Positions 24,594-36,794 of a DNA stretch of 64,000 bases are shown piece after piece. Below the pieces are notes generated by a model. That model searched no databases. It saw only the letters and a list, made by a program, of their open reading frames with translations, and was not told where the DNA came from. Numbering within the stretch: the stretch's first letter is position 1; each line of letters opens with the position of its first letter. Source of the stretch: Phlegmacium glaucopus (taxonomy: Eukaryota > Basidiomycota > Agaricomycetes > Agaricales > Cortinariaceae); assembly GCA_015039465.1 (NCBI GenBank), contig MU130532.1, positions 197,494 through 261,493 of the forward strand. Reading direction: 5' to 3'. The position numbers and the translations under genes were made by a program.

Positions 24594-26576
24594 ATGTCTA
24601 CTTATCAACCCGTTCAAGTTGTATCTACAAAACGGATGTCACCCAACCTATACCCTCCGTCGCATGAAGCAGTATATCATGGGCTACCAAACCCATCAGA
24701 GACGGCGGTTGGGGAAGACTCACGACTCCCTCGCACACCGAGTCCGACTCCAAGTGAAGCAAAGGAGCTTGAAAGTGGTGCTGTAAGTTGGAAATCCCTT
24801 TCAACCCGGAAATTTTGGTTCAGGAGAGCATGGCTCTGTACGTTGTCCTCATCAACTTCTTCATTCGAAGTCATGCTTAGGACCATTGGATGAATCCAGG
24901 GTACTATGTCGCTCTAGTTATAGTCTTGGTAGTCTCCGTACTCCTCGTTATTTATCACACACAGATTGTCAATTGGTTGACACCCGCAACAAAATGGCTG
25001 CATGGGTATGTCCACTTTGGCCCCTTTTTTCGACTATGATATCTAATATAATAATAAATCTTCAGGCTGAAGGCTGGTTGGCTGGTCCCAATTGGTATCT
25101 TGTTCGTTATCTCATTCCCTCCCGTAAAAAAATCTGCTTGCTTCTGTCAAATTTGTACGTCGCTGACCCCGATATTTCTCTAGCTATTTGGACATGAAAT
25201 CGTTGCCGTTTTGTGTGGTCTTGTCTGGGGACTGTGGATTGGCTTTGCTATTGTCGCAGCTGGCACCTTCCTCGGTGAAGTTGGCAACTTTTAGTATGTT
25301 GATCAATCTATGTCTGGCCAATTTACTGATACTTTTCGCAGTGCTTTTAAATACTGCTGTCGCTCCAGAGGGGAGAAACTCGAGAAAACAAAAATCTGGT
25401 ATGCATGCTTGGCAAAGGTTGTGCGTGATGGCGGTTTTAAAATCGCTCTCATCGCCCGTCTGAGCGCTATTCCCGGTCACTGTGAGTCCACCATGAAATT
25501 TTTAGCCTACTCACCTTTAATCTTACCCTACCTCTCCAGTCACTACTGCTGTTTTCTCGACATGTGGTATGGGAATTATCGTATTCTCATTTGCCGCCAT
25601 ACTCTCTATGCCCAAACAATTCATCACTGTTTATCTTGGAGTAATTCTGGAGCAATCTAACACGGGTAAGAAATTAAATACGCATTGAAATGTATGGCCA
25701 CTGATGGAATGCAGGTGTCCAAGATACGAAGAGCAGAATTATCAGCGATGTTGTTATCGCTCTTACACTCATCATAACAATCGTTGCAATGTGGTACATA
25801 CTTCACCAGATGAACAAAGTCAAGCCACAAGTCATCTACGAGAAGCGCAAAGCACGGTGAGCATTAGACCTTGTATATTGCTTACATATCCACTCATGAT
25901 GTCGAACAGCCAAGCAAAACTTCTACGAGCTGAACACTCTCCATATTCAAATGAAGAGTTCTCTTCAAGTAGTACTGATGTCTTCCATCCTAATGCCTCT
26001 GACTTGGACATACCGCTCACGATTAAAGGAGACGGTCACTACCAGCAATGGGATCGCCATGGAAAAGCAGTCGGCTATGCTGCTGATCCTAGCATTATCC
26101 ACACGCCGAAGCCACAAGTTGCCAATGCTACTTTTCTTCCGTTAACACACCCCCGTGACGTCGAAGAGGCTGGAAACTTGACGAGCAAACGTGGTCGGCA
26201 AGAGAGCACAGATGTGGTTGGCTGGCATCTTTTCCCACACGGTAACCAGGTTTCAGATCCATATGCTCCAGATTCTTTTACCCAAGTCACATCGCCGAGT
26301 ATGATGAATCCTCATCCTTTGAACCAACACCCTGATGTCCAGCAAACAACAACACAGTCGAACTTCGTTAATGGTCCAGCTCCCACAAATACAATTCATC
26401 CCCGTTTTGATGAGGTTTATGGGTCGACCACGAGTTTCCGCACTGCGCTAAGTAGTCCCCATCAGGAACACGACGAAACATTTCACCCGCCCAATTACCC
26501 ACCCCCTGGTCAACAAGCAACTTCTCAGCCAGAATTTTCCCAACCGCCCGCAAGTTACATGACAGACTTGCGATGA
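24594..26576 (+). CDS. TVP38: Tvp38-like Golgi membrane protein with VTT/SNARE-associated domain
   Basis: Join 24594-24837, 24900-25005, 25066-25123, 25184-25293, 25342-25481, 25540-25665, 25715-25856, 25910-26576 (530 aa). Tvp38/TMEM64 proteins are polytopic Golgi or ER membrane proteins with a VTT (DedA-like) domain linked to vesicle traffic and lipid scrambling. Visible features are a Pro/Ser-rich cytosolic N-terminus, a first membrane span starting WYYVALVIVLVV, the family block FGHEIVAVLCGLVWGLWIG, the GTFLGEVGNF motif and IALIARLSAIPGH. A late span at VIALTLIITIVAMWYIL is followed by a basic stretch and a long disordered C-tail of about 220 residues encoded by the last exon. All seven introns keep phase. 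Confidence 0.9.
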
Positions 26577-26808
26577 TCGTTTGTGTACTTATCATATATG
26601 TCCAACTCCCAGCGGGCCGATACCCCGCTTATATTTGAAGAAGATATTTTGATTTAATTCCGATCTTATAGCAATAACCATACGAGCTTCCTGTATTTTA
26701 AGATCTCTGGACATTGTGTGTGTTCTGCTGCGCTGCGGCGTGTGTGTACCGGAGTTTGAAGTGATAAACTGAGCTTACAGGCACACAGACCACCCGTCTT
26801 TCGCTATA

Positions 26809-29800
26809 ATGGAAACTAGCGTTAGCACGCTGAGCACCGACCCTGATTGGTCTCATCTGAACGACTTACCCCGACCTTTCGATGTCATCTGCGATGATCT
26901 CGCTGCACTTGGGGCACTTTCTCTACAAGACTTTCTGTCCGGCTCTACTTCAACTGCTATCGATTTCGATGTATCTTTTCATCCCCAATCCATCTCAAGT
27001 TTACCAGAGAAAGGAACCTCTGCTGGCGAGGCAACGGAAGAATCTCAACGAGCGGGCAATGTTGCACCTACCAAGTACCATAGACCTTCGATTCCCTTGT
27101 TAAACCAAACAAGTCAGAGGATTTTTGGATCTACAGATCCCATCAAGTTTGAATTCTTGGAAGAGGACCCAAAGAGTATATTTATCCATTCCTTCACGAT
27201 ATTACTTATCTGACTCCTTTTACAGATAAACAATGCATCCTATCCATCACCCGTCCTAACGGTGCTACGCGGTCTTACAAGTCGGGTCCTGGCTTCTCGC
27301 GTCGAGCAGATGCGAAAGCCCAAGCGGCCAAGCTTGCTGTCGAGATGGGTGCGATCGAGTTCATAGCTTCTGGAGATGTAAATGTTATGAAAAAGAAGGG
27401 CCATCTATTGAATCCCATCGATGTTGACATCGATAGTATGGAACTGGACGATATAGCTACAGCCGCCATGCAAAAGTTTGCTGAAGAGGAACGGCCTGTA
27501 AAGCAGATTGAGCAGTGTTGCGAGGAGTGGCGATTAGGACAAGTCAAACCGCACTGGATATCGTTTGATGATGCCAAGGACAAGAAACGTGAGTCTGGGC
27601 GTGTTTTTTTTTTGTATACCAAACTTGTAAAATACTGATCGTATTATTTTTATAGAGCACGGCTCGGCATTAAGAATCGCGTTGAACGCTCATGTCTTCC
27701 GTGCCTACGCTGTAGACCCAATATATAATAGCACAAAAGAAGCCAAGATCGCGTGCGCCAAGGTTGCCTTAGAGGAAGGCGTGATAGATTTTATTCAATT
27801 CGGTAATGGACAAACTCAGCTACCATCCAAGGTTGAACAAGATGAACAAGATGAAATGACGAACGAAAAGAAAGAAACGACTCCCCTTTTAAAACCATTA
27901 ACGCTTCAGGAATTTTATGACTCGCTTCCTCAACCATTCCCTGAATATGTAGGCGAAATGACTGCTTCTGCGATAAACGCGCCAGTCTGGTTGAACACGA
28001 CGATGCAATCAGCAAGGGGCGGTCAGCTGCATTCAAGTTTTATACCGATCGTGGATAGCGCACGTCACCGTTAGTCAATTTACTTATCGTCCTTGCTTAT
28101 GCTGACACCATATCACACAAGTTCATGGATGTATACTCCGAGTAGAACGACCAGGAGAGACCAAGACATATCTTATGGATGCTCGATTTCCCAAACGTTC
28201 GGACGCAAAGTCTGCCGTCTGTCTCTTGGCCATGTCCCAAGGCGTAGGCGATTATATTCGCAAACTGAAGGAGGCCGCAGAAAACAAGCTCCCAGCCGAA
28301 AAGCGGAAACTCGCCAACGAGAAACTCTTGCAAATTATTGCTGCCAATTGTAGCAAGGTGCGGAATGGAAACCGTCCCATTTTTGAATTTACCAGCGGAC
28401 GAGATGGTATACATTCTTCTTTTTTTTCGTGAACGTTCAATCTGATATTTGAGATAGCTTTTGGATGTACATTGAAGGCTGATATTTCGCCTCTGGCATC
28501 AGAGCCAAACATTCGAGAATACAAGGTCCCAGTGGAATATTGTACGAAGGCTGACGCCAAAGCAGCTGTTGCTTGTCTTGCAGCTGAGCAAGGCCTAATT
28601 GATCTCTTACGATTCAAAGGCGCAGCGCCGCCTCCCGATTATATTCCATTCTGGGAAGCCCAGGTGAATGGGACCGGAGATAATTATGTTGGAAAGCGCA
28701 AGGAACCCGAGCGAGATTTAGATGGCGAAGGAAGAGACCGGAAGAAACGCAGAAAAGGTAACAAGGACAGCGGTTTTGAACCAGGTGAAGTACTAGATGT
28801 CAAAGTCAAGCAAGACTTTGACCACCCTCTACCAAGCAAACCGGCCACTATTTCTTCTCCAATGGCCGGTCCTTCCTCTCCCAATCCTAAAATTATTAAA
28901 AAGAAACCTCACACAACTGGACCCAGCAGTCTTGGACCAACCAACGCTTTTGCTTCTGCAACGCGTATGGTGGGTCAAGACCGGCTTGGGAACAGAAGTG
29001 GAGGTCTTGATCACCACCACAGTTATCCAGTGTATCCCTCTTCACAGTCTCCTTCCTTTCCTTCATATATACATCCCCCCAATGTAGTATACGGACCAGG
29101 CCCTGCATTTCAGTCAGGCCCTGCTCCAATGTTTACTTCGTCTGATCCTTATCAAGATCCATATGTCTCCTATCCACCGCTAATCCAAGGTCATCATCCA
29201 AATCCATATCAACCGGCGGCACTTCATCCTCCTTATACCTATTTTGCAGTACCATCTTCACCTCATCCTCCTATGGTTGCACCCACACATATGGCATATG
29301 CACCTTATCCATATCCCCACCAGTACCCACAACCGTACCCACACGGGCACTATCCCGTCAATTATGGGCCTCATCCTCCCGTTATGTACCAAACTGGACC
29401 GGCTGTCGTTCCCACCAGTGCTTACCCACCGGTGGCGCCCGCAGTTCTGCCTCCTTATTCTACGTTTACTCCTCCACCTCCACCTCCATTGGAATCTACT
29501 CGCTCGCCCCCTCGGCCGTCGCATTACCGTCCATCGGACGAAATCACCAACAACAAAGACCCGTCGCCTTCAACTAGTGACTCTCGAACGAATGGGTCTT
29601 ACAACCGGCACTCTAGCAACAAATCTCATAATGGCAAAGAACATCCATCTACAAGTGACAATCAGCAATCAAACCATGGATCATCTCAAAGTGTGCACCA
29701 TCTCTCTTATCTTACTTCAATATTTTACATTTAACAGGTACGACTACGAAGGTTCCACAGCATTCTCGTGAGCCGTCCCCACGTTCTGAAAACCATCGCG

Positions 29801-30197
29801 TCGTCGAGGCAAAGAAAAGATCTGATCCCGACGATGCTGTGCGCATGCCCAATCAAACTGAAACCAAAGAGATTCCCTTTGCCAAACCTTCTACCACGAC
29901 TAGTAATCTCGCCCTTTTATATGGTATTTGACCTGAGCCTAGAACTTGGTGTATAAAATGCTGACACGATTGAATTTAGCGTACTGCGAGAAGGAAGGCG
30001 TGCAAAGGCCATCATTTTTCTATGAATTGGTAGAAGAGTCGGGCGGTTCAAAGAAATATAAAGTTTGGGCAGAAAAGGCGTCACAACGCCTTGAACTTCA
30101 GACACAATTTCTTACCATTGAAGAAGGTCAGGAGAGGCTTGCAAAGCAAGTCTTGCTATGGGAACTTCGCTCCCCAGTGAAGAAAACGAAGAGTTAG
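26809..30197 (+). CDS. Large protein with about five degenerate dsRBM-like modules
   Basis: Join 26809-27175, 27226-27588, 27656-28069, 28122-28406, 28458-29690, 29738-29923, 29980-30197 (1021 aa). I do not recognise a named family. A pattern recurs: a beta-like FEF..D segment, a GC.L.I strand, a K-Y strand, then a (R/K)ADAKAAVA-LA-x2-G helix. It appears near residues 110-170, 235-295, 375-430 and 470-525, and less clearly in the last exon. This resembles the beta-beta-beta-alpha core of double-stranded RNA binding motifs with the first helix reduced. A Lys/Arg patch (RKKRRKGNK) and a roughly 300-residue Pro/Tyr/His-rich disordered region follow. All six introns are phase 1 and fall at equivalent points of the modules. 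RNA binding is inference. Confidence 0.82.
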
Positions 30198-30467
30198 CAG
30201 CGAAGAAGTTTTACCAAGAAGCTTATCAACCGATTACTCTATGATCAAGTATTAACTTAAGCATTGTTTTCGTTCTTGTTGAGTAGCTTTTTGGAATTGA
30301 TGACATCGTTCTAAGAATTTGCTCTCTTTCTGATATTTCAGGATGTACTTTCTATTTTCGGGGACTTCGTCACGAGGACGTGCGTGCAATAGCAGCCTCT
30401 CGGAGGGGGTAATAAAAGAAGCAATGTTTTCTCAAAAAATAGAAAATCATCTCTCACCTTGTCCACG

Positions 30468-31581
30468 ATGTCCGCAAAGTTAAAGGCTGCCTATGATCAA
30501 CAGGGATATGTCGTGGTTCCTGGACTTCTTGATCCAGAGCATAAACGTACTTTGGAAGAAGCATGCGAACGGATTATTGCACGGACAAGGGCAGGATTAT
30601 GGCCACACAGACGGACTGTTGGAAAACAATTTCCTCCATATGGTGATGAGAATCCTGACTCTTGGGGAGTCCAACATGTCATGCATCCAGATCTTGGTGA
30701 ACCTGCCTTCGTGGGATGGTATACCTCTTCGAAGCTTCTAGCAGTGGTTACGGAGCTCTTGGGGTGTAAGGAAACAGATTTACAGATGGGTGTGTACATT
30801 CTACTATTATATTCAAGTTTATATCATATATGGTTACAGAACTTTTTAATCTTCTCATCAACCCTGTGGCTCATGATTTTTCCCTACGGTGGCACCGTGA
30901 TGATATCCCAGAAGATGCTACTTTTGCAGATGAGGCGAAAGCACTCAAAGTTTGGCATCATGGGGTATGTAAAACTGCTATCTGAATAAATATTTGAAAT
31001 TGCGATTCATTGAGCACTCGCGTCTACATTAGGTACAGTGGAACACGTAGGCGAACCTTGCCCTTGACAGGACAACATTTTTTTTATCTCTTTGACTTGT
31101 TTCTTACTAGGGCTTTGTATCTGGATTCGTGTCTTTACATTGTCCCTGCAACACACTTGACACCAAGGACGCCCGGTCAGAGGAAACTCTCCGCGGGGCA
31201 AACGCTCGACAACCCTTTGGATATGCCCGATGCGATTCAATTGACTCTGCAACGTGAGTAAATTGACCCAGAAGTATCTCACAAACAATAACAACTTGTT
31301 CAGCGGGTGAGACTGTATTTTATAATTCCAATATACTTCATTGCGCGACATACAAGTCAAAAGAGAAACGTACCACCCTTCACGGATGTATGGGTGATGC
31401 TAAAGGTGGACCGTTCCGTGGTAGAAACATTCTCCAGCATGGTTTAGGATGGATGAGGGAAAAAAGATTTCGTGATGGACTCCCCAATGAAGTTTCAAGA
31501 GGGATGCTTGACAAACTTATTGAAATGTATAACAGCGCGGGGGATGTACCTCAATACTCACTGAAAAACTACTTCTTGTAG
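30468..31581 (+). CDS. Phytanoyl-CoA dioxygenase-like Fe(II)/2-oxoglutarate oxygenase
   Basis: Join 30468-30789, 30840-30964, 31033-31046, 31111-31253, 31304-31581 (293 aa). PhyH-superfamily enzymes hydroxylate lipids or secondary metabolites using iron and 2-oxoglutarate. The facial triad can be read as HRD at residues 126-128 (RWHRDD) and a distal His at about 214 (ILHCATY). An Arg at about 224 in EKRTTLHG is placed to bind 2-oxoglutarate. Exon 3 is only 14 nt (GTACAGTGGAACAC) but is required by phase and supplies the VQWNTALYL segment. No peroxisomal C-terminal signal is visible (it ends NYFL), so a classic alpha-oxidation role is doubtful. The substrate is unknown. Confidence 0.88.
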
Positions 31582-31841
31582 AAGGTGGAAACTATCGCAA
31601 TTGATCATACCTAGTGCCAGAATGTTTTATGTAACTTAAATGACACGGGAAAAAAGAATGAGATGACGTTAGGCTGTGATCTTGTAGAGGTGGGCGCCTC
31701 TTATCATGTCTTATGCCACTGTGCTGCTGCCTTGGCATAGCAAGAGTCACAATGCGCGTGACAGGCCGGGGTTGCAATTTGATTGCTTTTAGCCATTTAT
31801 CATCTCTTTGTTCTTGACTCCACATTTAAGCTCTATACAAT

Positions 31842-32420
31842 ATGTCTCAAGAACCTGAGGACGTCAAGCCAAAACTCAATCTCAATATCGCATACGATGG
31901 TACACGTGAGGTTTTGTTTTCCCTTTCTCGTGATGGTTGTAGCTGAAAGGAACCGTAATGATCTAGATATCACTGTGAAGGTGAAGACCAATATGAAATT
32001 TGCAAAGATCTTTGAGGCTTCTGAGGTATGCTGCCACTCCAGCTTCCGACTTTTTCGGTCGAGCTTGAAATTTGGTTTAGAAACGATTTGGGAAAGAGCC
32101 TGGTCTGATCTTTGTCCTTTGTAATTGATGGGAGTGGCTTATACCTGCCACTCTACGCTTCTTGATAGGTACATTCAAGTTCACATATGAGGGACAGAGG
32201 GTTGGGAAAGAAGACACTCCAGCATCTGTCAGTCACTTTTTTTCTGCAACGTGTGGAACATTTCTCACTTGAACTCTACTGAAAAGCTTGGGATGGAAGA
32301 TGGAGATCAAATTGACGCGTTTTTGGAACAGGTGGGTTCTTAACCTTTCCTTGAGAATATCCATGCCAACGTAAAGCTCAGTTGGGAGGTGGCTGTGGTT
32401 ATTTATCATCGCTATCATGA
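31842..32420 (+). CDS. SMT3: SUMO precursor (copy A)
   Basis: Join 31842-31905, 31967-32025, 32081-32102, 32169-32227, 32287-32331, 32382-32420 (95 aa). SUMO is a ubiquitin-like modifier conjugated to lysines of many nuclear proteins after C-terminal processing by Ulp proteases. The sequence has the ubiquitin fold with MKFAKIFEA, FKFTYEGQRV, DTPASLGMEDGDQIDAFLEQ and the terminal LGG(G). A nine-residue tail after the Gly-Gly would be clipped off. All five introns keep phase. This copy is closest to canonical fungal SUMO and is probably the main one. A second SUMO gene lies 271 bp downstream. Confidence 0.93.
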
Positions 32421-32691
32421 CCCACCTCCGACCTATCTTGGTTGTCCATTGCACGTCACCCTTTTTGTTTCGCGCTCATTTCTCTTCTGTATAACAATGC
32501 TTTTTACTGCGATAACTTTCCGTCGCGTGTTGTCACATAACGTGCGTCCGCCGTAATGAACTAATGAAGTCACAGATCACGTGCAATGGCTCTCTATTTC
32601 AATTTGGCTCGAGCTTTGACGACCGGGTTCCTCCTTTCTTTCTAACTTCGAAAACTCCAAGTCAAACGTTCTCATCCGAGTTGCTTGTTCT

Positions 32692-33233
32692 ATGGCTTCG
32701 CCAAACTCAAAGATTCAAATCAACATCATTTTTCAGAAGCAAAGTAACGGAACTTGCACGGTTTGATTTAGATATATTTCTCATGTTTTTAACGCAGCTG
32801 TTACTTTCAACACGAAACGAGAAAAACCTTTTTTGAAAATGTTTGATGCGTTTGCAGTGGGTGAAACGTATAGCTCTTCCATTGTTAACTCTTGATATCT
32901 GCATAGGATCGCATCAATATGGAGTCTAGTGAGTTTAAGGCTACATTTAAGGCGGACAGACTATTGAAGGTTCTTCCTCTAGAATCGCTCAGATTCTACT
33001 TGAACGATATGAGAATTCGCCCTGAGCAAACCCCAGCCGAAGCATGTATGCTTCCTGAACTGTTCTTGATTGTGACTCTGACTACGTTACCCTAGCTCGA
33101 CATGGATGATGGAGATGACATCGATGCTACGCTCATGCAAGTAAGGACTTCCATCTCTTCGCATGTATATCTACCCTAAACCGAACACTAGCAAGGAGGA
33201 TGCCTTGCCAGCCCACTGTATTCTGGCCGGTAG
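32692..33233 (+). CDS. Diverged SUMO paralogue precursor (copy B)
   Basis: Join 32692-32743, 32798-32856, 32907-32928, 32983-33041, 33096-33140, 33192-33233 (92 aa). Exons 2-5 are 59, 22, 59 and 45 nt, exactly the lengths in copy A, so intron positions are conserved. The fold is kept without gaps: FLKMFDAF, SLRFYLNDMRI, EQTPAELDMDDGDDIDATLMQ, then QGG and a 10-residue tail for Ulp cleavage. By eye about 28 of 75 core residues match copy A. Intron 4 (33042-33095) needs a GC donor (GAA|GCATGT); the nearby GT breaks the frame. The intact frame and processing site argue for a functional, divergent modifier rather than a pseudogene. Expression is unproven. Confidence 0.82.
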
Positions 33234-33505
33234 ACGAAATTGGCCCGTCATGGTCATGCATCCTTCAATACTTTGTAATTTGTAGTTTCACCGTTTCTTT
33301 CGCTCGCTTTTTGAACTTTGATCTATCACATTTCTTGATATTTCTTCTTGGATATGCAACATACATTTAACTTAGGATTCTTCAATAAAAATTAGGCTTT
33401 GATCATGATCCTTCCATTTTAGGTTCACGATGGCTGTCAAGCTCACATACTTCATTGCCTTGATGATTTGATGCAACAGCTTTTGCTTTATACACCTCAA
33501 TTCAT

Positions 33506-35582
33506 ATGTCGTCGAGCGCTAAACAATACAAGAAGAAGTTTCATGGTTGGTTGAGTTATGCTTTTGCTAGGTCTATATTCTACCTAGTGCCTTCGAAACC
33601 GTGAAGACTCACCTTAAACATACGTTCTAGTGAAGTTTTCGTCGTGGTTTCCTTGACACTATTCTTGCCTATATGTTTGGAACAGTTCGCAAGGGACAAT
33701 GGATTCCTCTTGCCCGATCGAATAAACCCTTGTTCTTCACTCAAGCCTATTTCTCGCACGAACGCCACCGAGGAGGCGCTGGCGCTTGCACAAGAGGCAC
33801 GTTGCGTTGTGAAAATTGGTTGGGCATGGATCGATAGCGCAAGCTTTAGGTATGCAGGTCTTCCATTTCTGTCCCATATGTAGTAAGGTTAAGGGAAAAG
33901 TTGCGCAGTTTATATGTCTATTCGATATCCGTGGCCCTCCAAGCCATCACTGTAATATCTCTAGGAGGGATTGCTGACCATCGTAAGTCTATTCCAAACT
34001 ATATATATGACTTGCGCTGAAAGGAAACGCATCCTGCAGCCCCCCATCGCAAACGGCTGCTTCTCTGCTTTGCAGTCCTGGGTTCAATAGCAGCTACTAT
34101 CTTCCTGTTCCTACCATCTTCGTCTCCTGTCTGGTACCTCTCGGCGCTACTAGCCATATTCGCGAATGTGGGCTTTGGAGCATCTGTTGTAGCTTTGAAC
34201 GCCTACATCCCATCTTTAGCTCAAGAATCTCCCGAGGTCGTTCAAATCTTGGCTAAATTGCAATCATTCGAGGGAGAACCTTCCACAGCTGAGGTGGAAG
34301 ATCCAGACATGAGCATAGATTATGCATCAGCTCCTCTCCTTTCGGGCGATGGTTCAGCGGCGCAGGAAAGTGGAGAGACCAGAAAGAAGCTACTGGAAGC
34401 AGAGTATCAGATTGAGCTCTCACGAGCAACTTCAAGGATATCTTCCTTTGGTATCGCCCTTGGCTACGGAGCTGGGATTTGTCTCCTGATAGTTGCGCTG
34501 ATACCGGTGACGCAATTACATGGTTCGACGTTTTCTTTGAGGTTAGCTATAGGTCTGAGTGGGATCTGGTGGGCTGTGTTCACCATTCCTGCTGCAATTT
34601 GGTTGCCTGGATCTGGCGCTTACAGAAGTGGGATACATCTGACCGCTCATAGTAGTCATGAGCAGGCCTTGGATGACAAGGCATGGCATTTTTGGAAGGA
34701 AGTTATCGCAGCTTGGATAAGGCTGGGAACCATGCTGCGTTGGAGTGAGATAAAAAACCTTCGGAATACTTTCAAGTATCTCGCTGCTTGGTTCCTTCTT
34801 TCCGATGGTCCGTAAATTTCCAATACCTTTATCCTTCATGCATTCATAATTTGAATGCTAGGCTTCACGACCATCACTTCAACTGCAATACTTTTTGGGA
34901 AAACCACACTGCACATGTCGCCTTCAGCCCTCATCCTTGTCGGAGTTCTCACTCCAACCTCTGGGATTCTCGGATCGCTCGCCTGGCCCTTCTTGCAACG
35001 TCGCTTTGCATGGACGAATCTCCAAGTACTTGTGTTGTTAGTTATCATGGCATCTATGATTCCTGCCTATGGCTGCTTGGGCTTCTTTTTCCAAGGACGA
35101 ACAAAGTTTGGAGGGCTGACTACACAAGAGGAGATGTTTGGATTGGCCATTTATTTCGGTCAGTATTTTATAATAGACCAATAACAGGCTTTGTGAGGGC
35201 TGATTGAGAATATTACAACAAACTCGCAGGTTCGGTATATGGTGCATTCCAGGGATATGCTAGAGCCTTTTACGCAGAATTGCTCCCGCCGGGTGAGGAA
35301 GCCAGATGGTATGGATTGTTCTCAATCACGGACAAGGTTAAAATACTTTTCCATGATCTTCATTCAGCATTCTGATTACTGATCGTTGTTCACGAATCAC
35401 AGTCCAGCTCCTTTATTGGTCCTTTAGTTGTTGGGGTGATATCTGATTTGACAGGAAACATCCGTTACGCTTTCTTCTTCCTCGTTTTCATGGTCTGGTT
35501 AGCTGTACCCATTCTCATGAGTGTTGACGTTGAGCAAGGCAGGAAGGATGCACAAGCATACGATTATCACTCCATTTCATAG
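33506..35582 (+). CDS. ATG22: Atg22, vacuolar amino-acid effluxer of the MFS type
   Basis: Join 33506-33570, 33631-33849, 33909-33982, 34040-34807, 34862-35158, 35230-35336, 35403-35582 (569 aa). Atg22 exports amino acids from the vacuole after autophagic breakdown. Family features include the N-terminal HGWLSYAFA motif, the span VFVVVSLTLFLPICLEQFA, the loop ending WAWIDSASF, SVALQAITVISLGGIADH and the block GFGASVVALNAYIPSLA. A long acidic loop with LLSGDG is followed by the C-terminal six-span half (GSVYGAFQGYARAFYAELLPPGEEARWYGLF; FIGPLVVGVISDLTGN). Six introns keep phase. The gene converges on the minus-strand MYND gene, whose stop is only 78 bp away. Confidence 0.93.
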
Positions 35583-35660
35583 CAATGTCGTGCGCCTCTC
35601 CAGTAGTAGTAGTAGTAGTCGAAAACAATCCCTGCACTAGTAATACGTCATGAAAGACAC

Positions 35661-36457
35661 CTAATTTAACCAATACTCGTCAAATTTTCGCCAATCGCGT
35701 CTCCTCCATTCAATAACCTGTTTAGCAGCGGCGCACTTGCTCTTGTGCTCTTTCCAGTCGTGTTTCTGGCAGTCCTGAGGCCAGCTTCATCAGTCCCATT
35801 TTACTACTTTTGAAAGGGAAATACTACAAACCTTGTTACAATATAACATCGAGCAACTAGAACACTTGAGAGTAGCAGGCTCTTTGCAATACTGGCAAGT
35901 CGTTAAAGGACTATTGAGCTCGTTACTGATACCGAAAAGAGTATTCAGGCTGCACGGAAGCATCTGAACAGTTCATAAGTAAGCCAGCTAACAAGGGAAC
36001 ACAACAATATTGAAAAATATCACTTTCACAGTCCCCACCTCCTCAACTCTTATGCCTATCTGACCATCCACAAATATATGACGGCTAGCGTACATAATGA
36101 GCATGACGTTTCCGGGCTTGCCATATTTCTGCCAGATGTCAGGTAGGGTAACGTCGTTGTCGAGATACATGGCGACCAAGAACTGCTTGCCAGTTTTGTC
36201 CTTCACTGTGAACATGGGTCGAAGATATGGTATGGGCTCGACAATTTCTGCGAGGAGACACCAATGCTTGATAGGCCCGAAGACACCAGAACGTTCTTCG
36301 TCGTAATAATCTAGGTCGAGGTCATCGTCCTCCGGAAGTTCGGCGAAGGTCGGAAAGTGCGCCTGGTTTACAGGGTGTTATTTTTTAGGAACTCATTTTC
36401 CTTTCTAACAAGGGCACGCTTTACCTGACTTCTCAAATTCAGCCTTCTACCAGACAT
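35661..36457 (-). CDS. MYND-type zinc-finger protein
   Basis: Complement of join 35661-35774, 35832-35963, 36030-36362, 36425-36457 (203 aa). The C-terminal MYND finger reads CQYC...CSSC...LYC-x3-C-x3-H-x3-H-x3-C at about residues 143-180, a zinc-binding protein-protein interaction module. The N-terminal part contains an acidic stretch (PEDDDLDLDYYDEE) and a beta-rich region (FTVKDKTGKQFLVAMYLD) that I cannot assign. Single-MYND fungal proteins of this size are common and mostly uncharacterised. Three introns keep phase. It is transcribed divergently from STE24 across about 340 bp. Confidence 0.87.
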
Positions 36458-36794
36458 TTCAAGTAGTTGTTTCTTGTTGAGGAGGTAGGAGGAAGGGGTG
36501 TTTGCTACCTAGCGTCCTTCTTTATACCTGTCGAAGAATCAGGGATGAAAGTGATCGAACAGGCAAGGTTACCTGGTGGAGCGCCTCGTTTATGGGGCTC
36601 ACTAATGTCCGCCGTTTAGAATGAAGCATTTGTATTCTTTTTTTTTGTCAAAGCAAGCAGGGCTCCGTGCGCTGTGCCTGTTTAGAATGATCGTATGGCA
36701 GGGCACAAGCATGTGTTGAAGGGGCTGTGTGGCTGTGCTTGAACACGACGCCACGTCGCGTTTTTTGATTTCCTTTCTTTTACGACCAGTCATC
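36458..36794. promoter_or_regulatory. Shared divergent promoter region, MYND gene / STE24
   Basis: Only 337 bp separate the two divergent start codons. The stretch has a T-rich tract at 36642-36650, but I see no convincing TATA box or other motif. The call rests on geometry. Confidence 0.5.

Noticed and set aside
31010..31360. Frames reading through PhyH-like introns on both strands
   Set aside because: They cross clear GT-AG introns whose removal restores the iron-binding motifs in frame.
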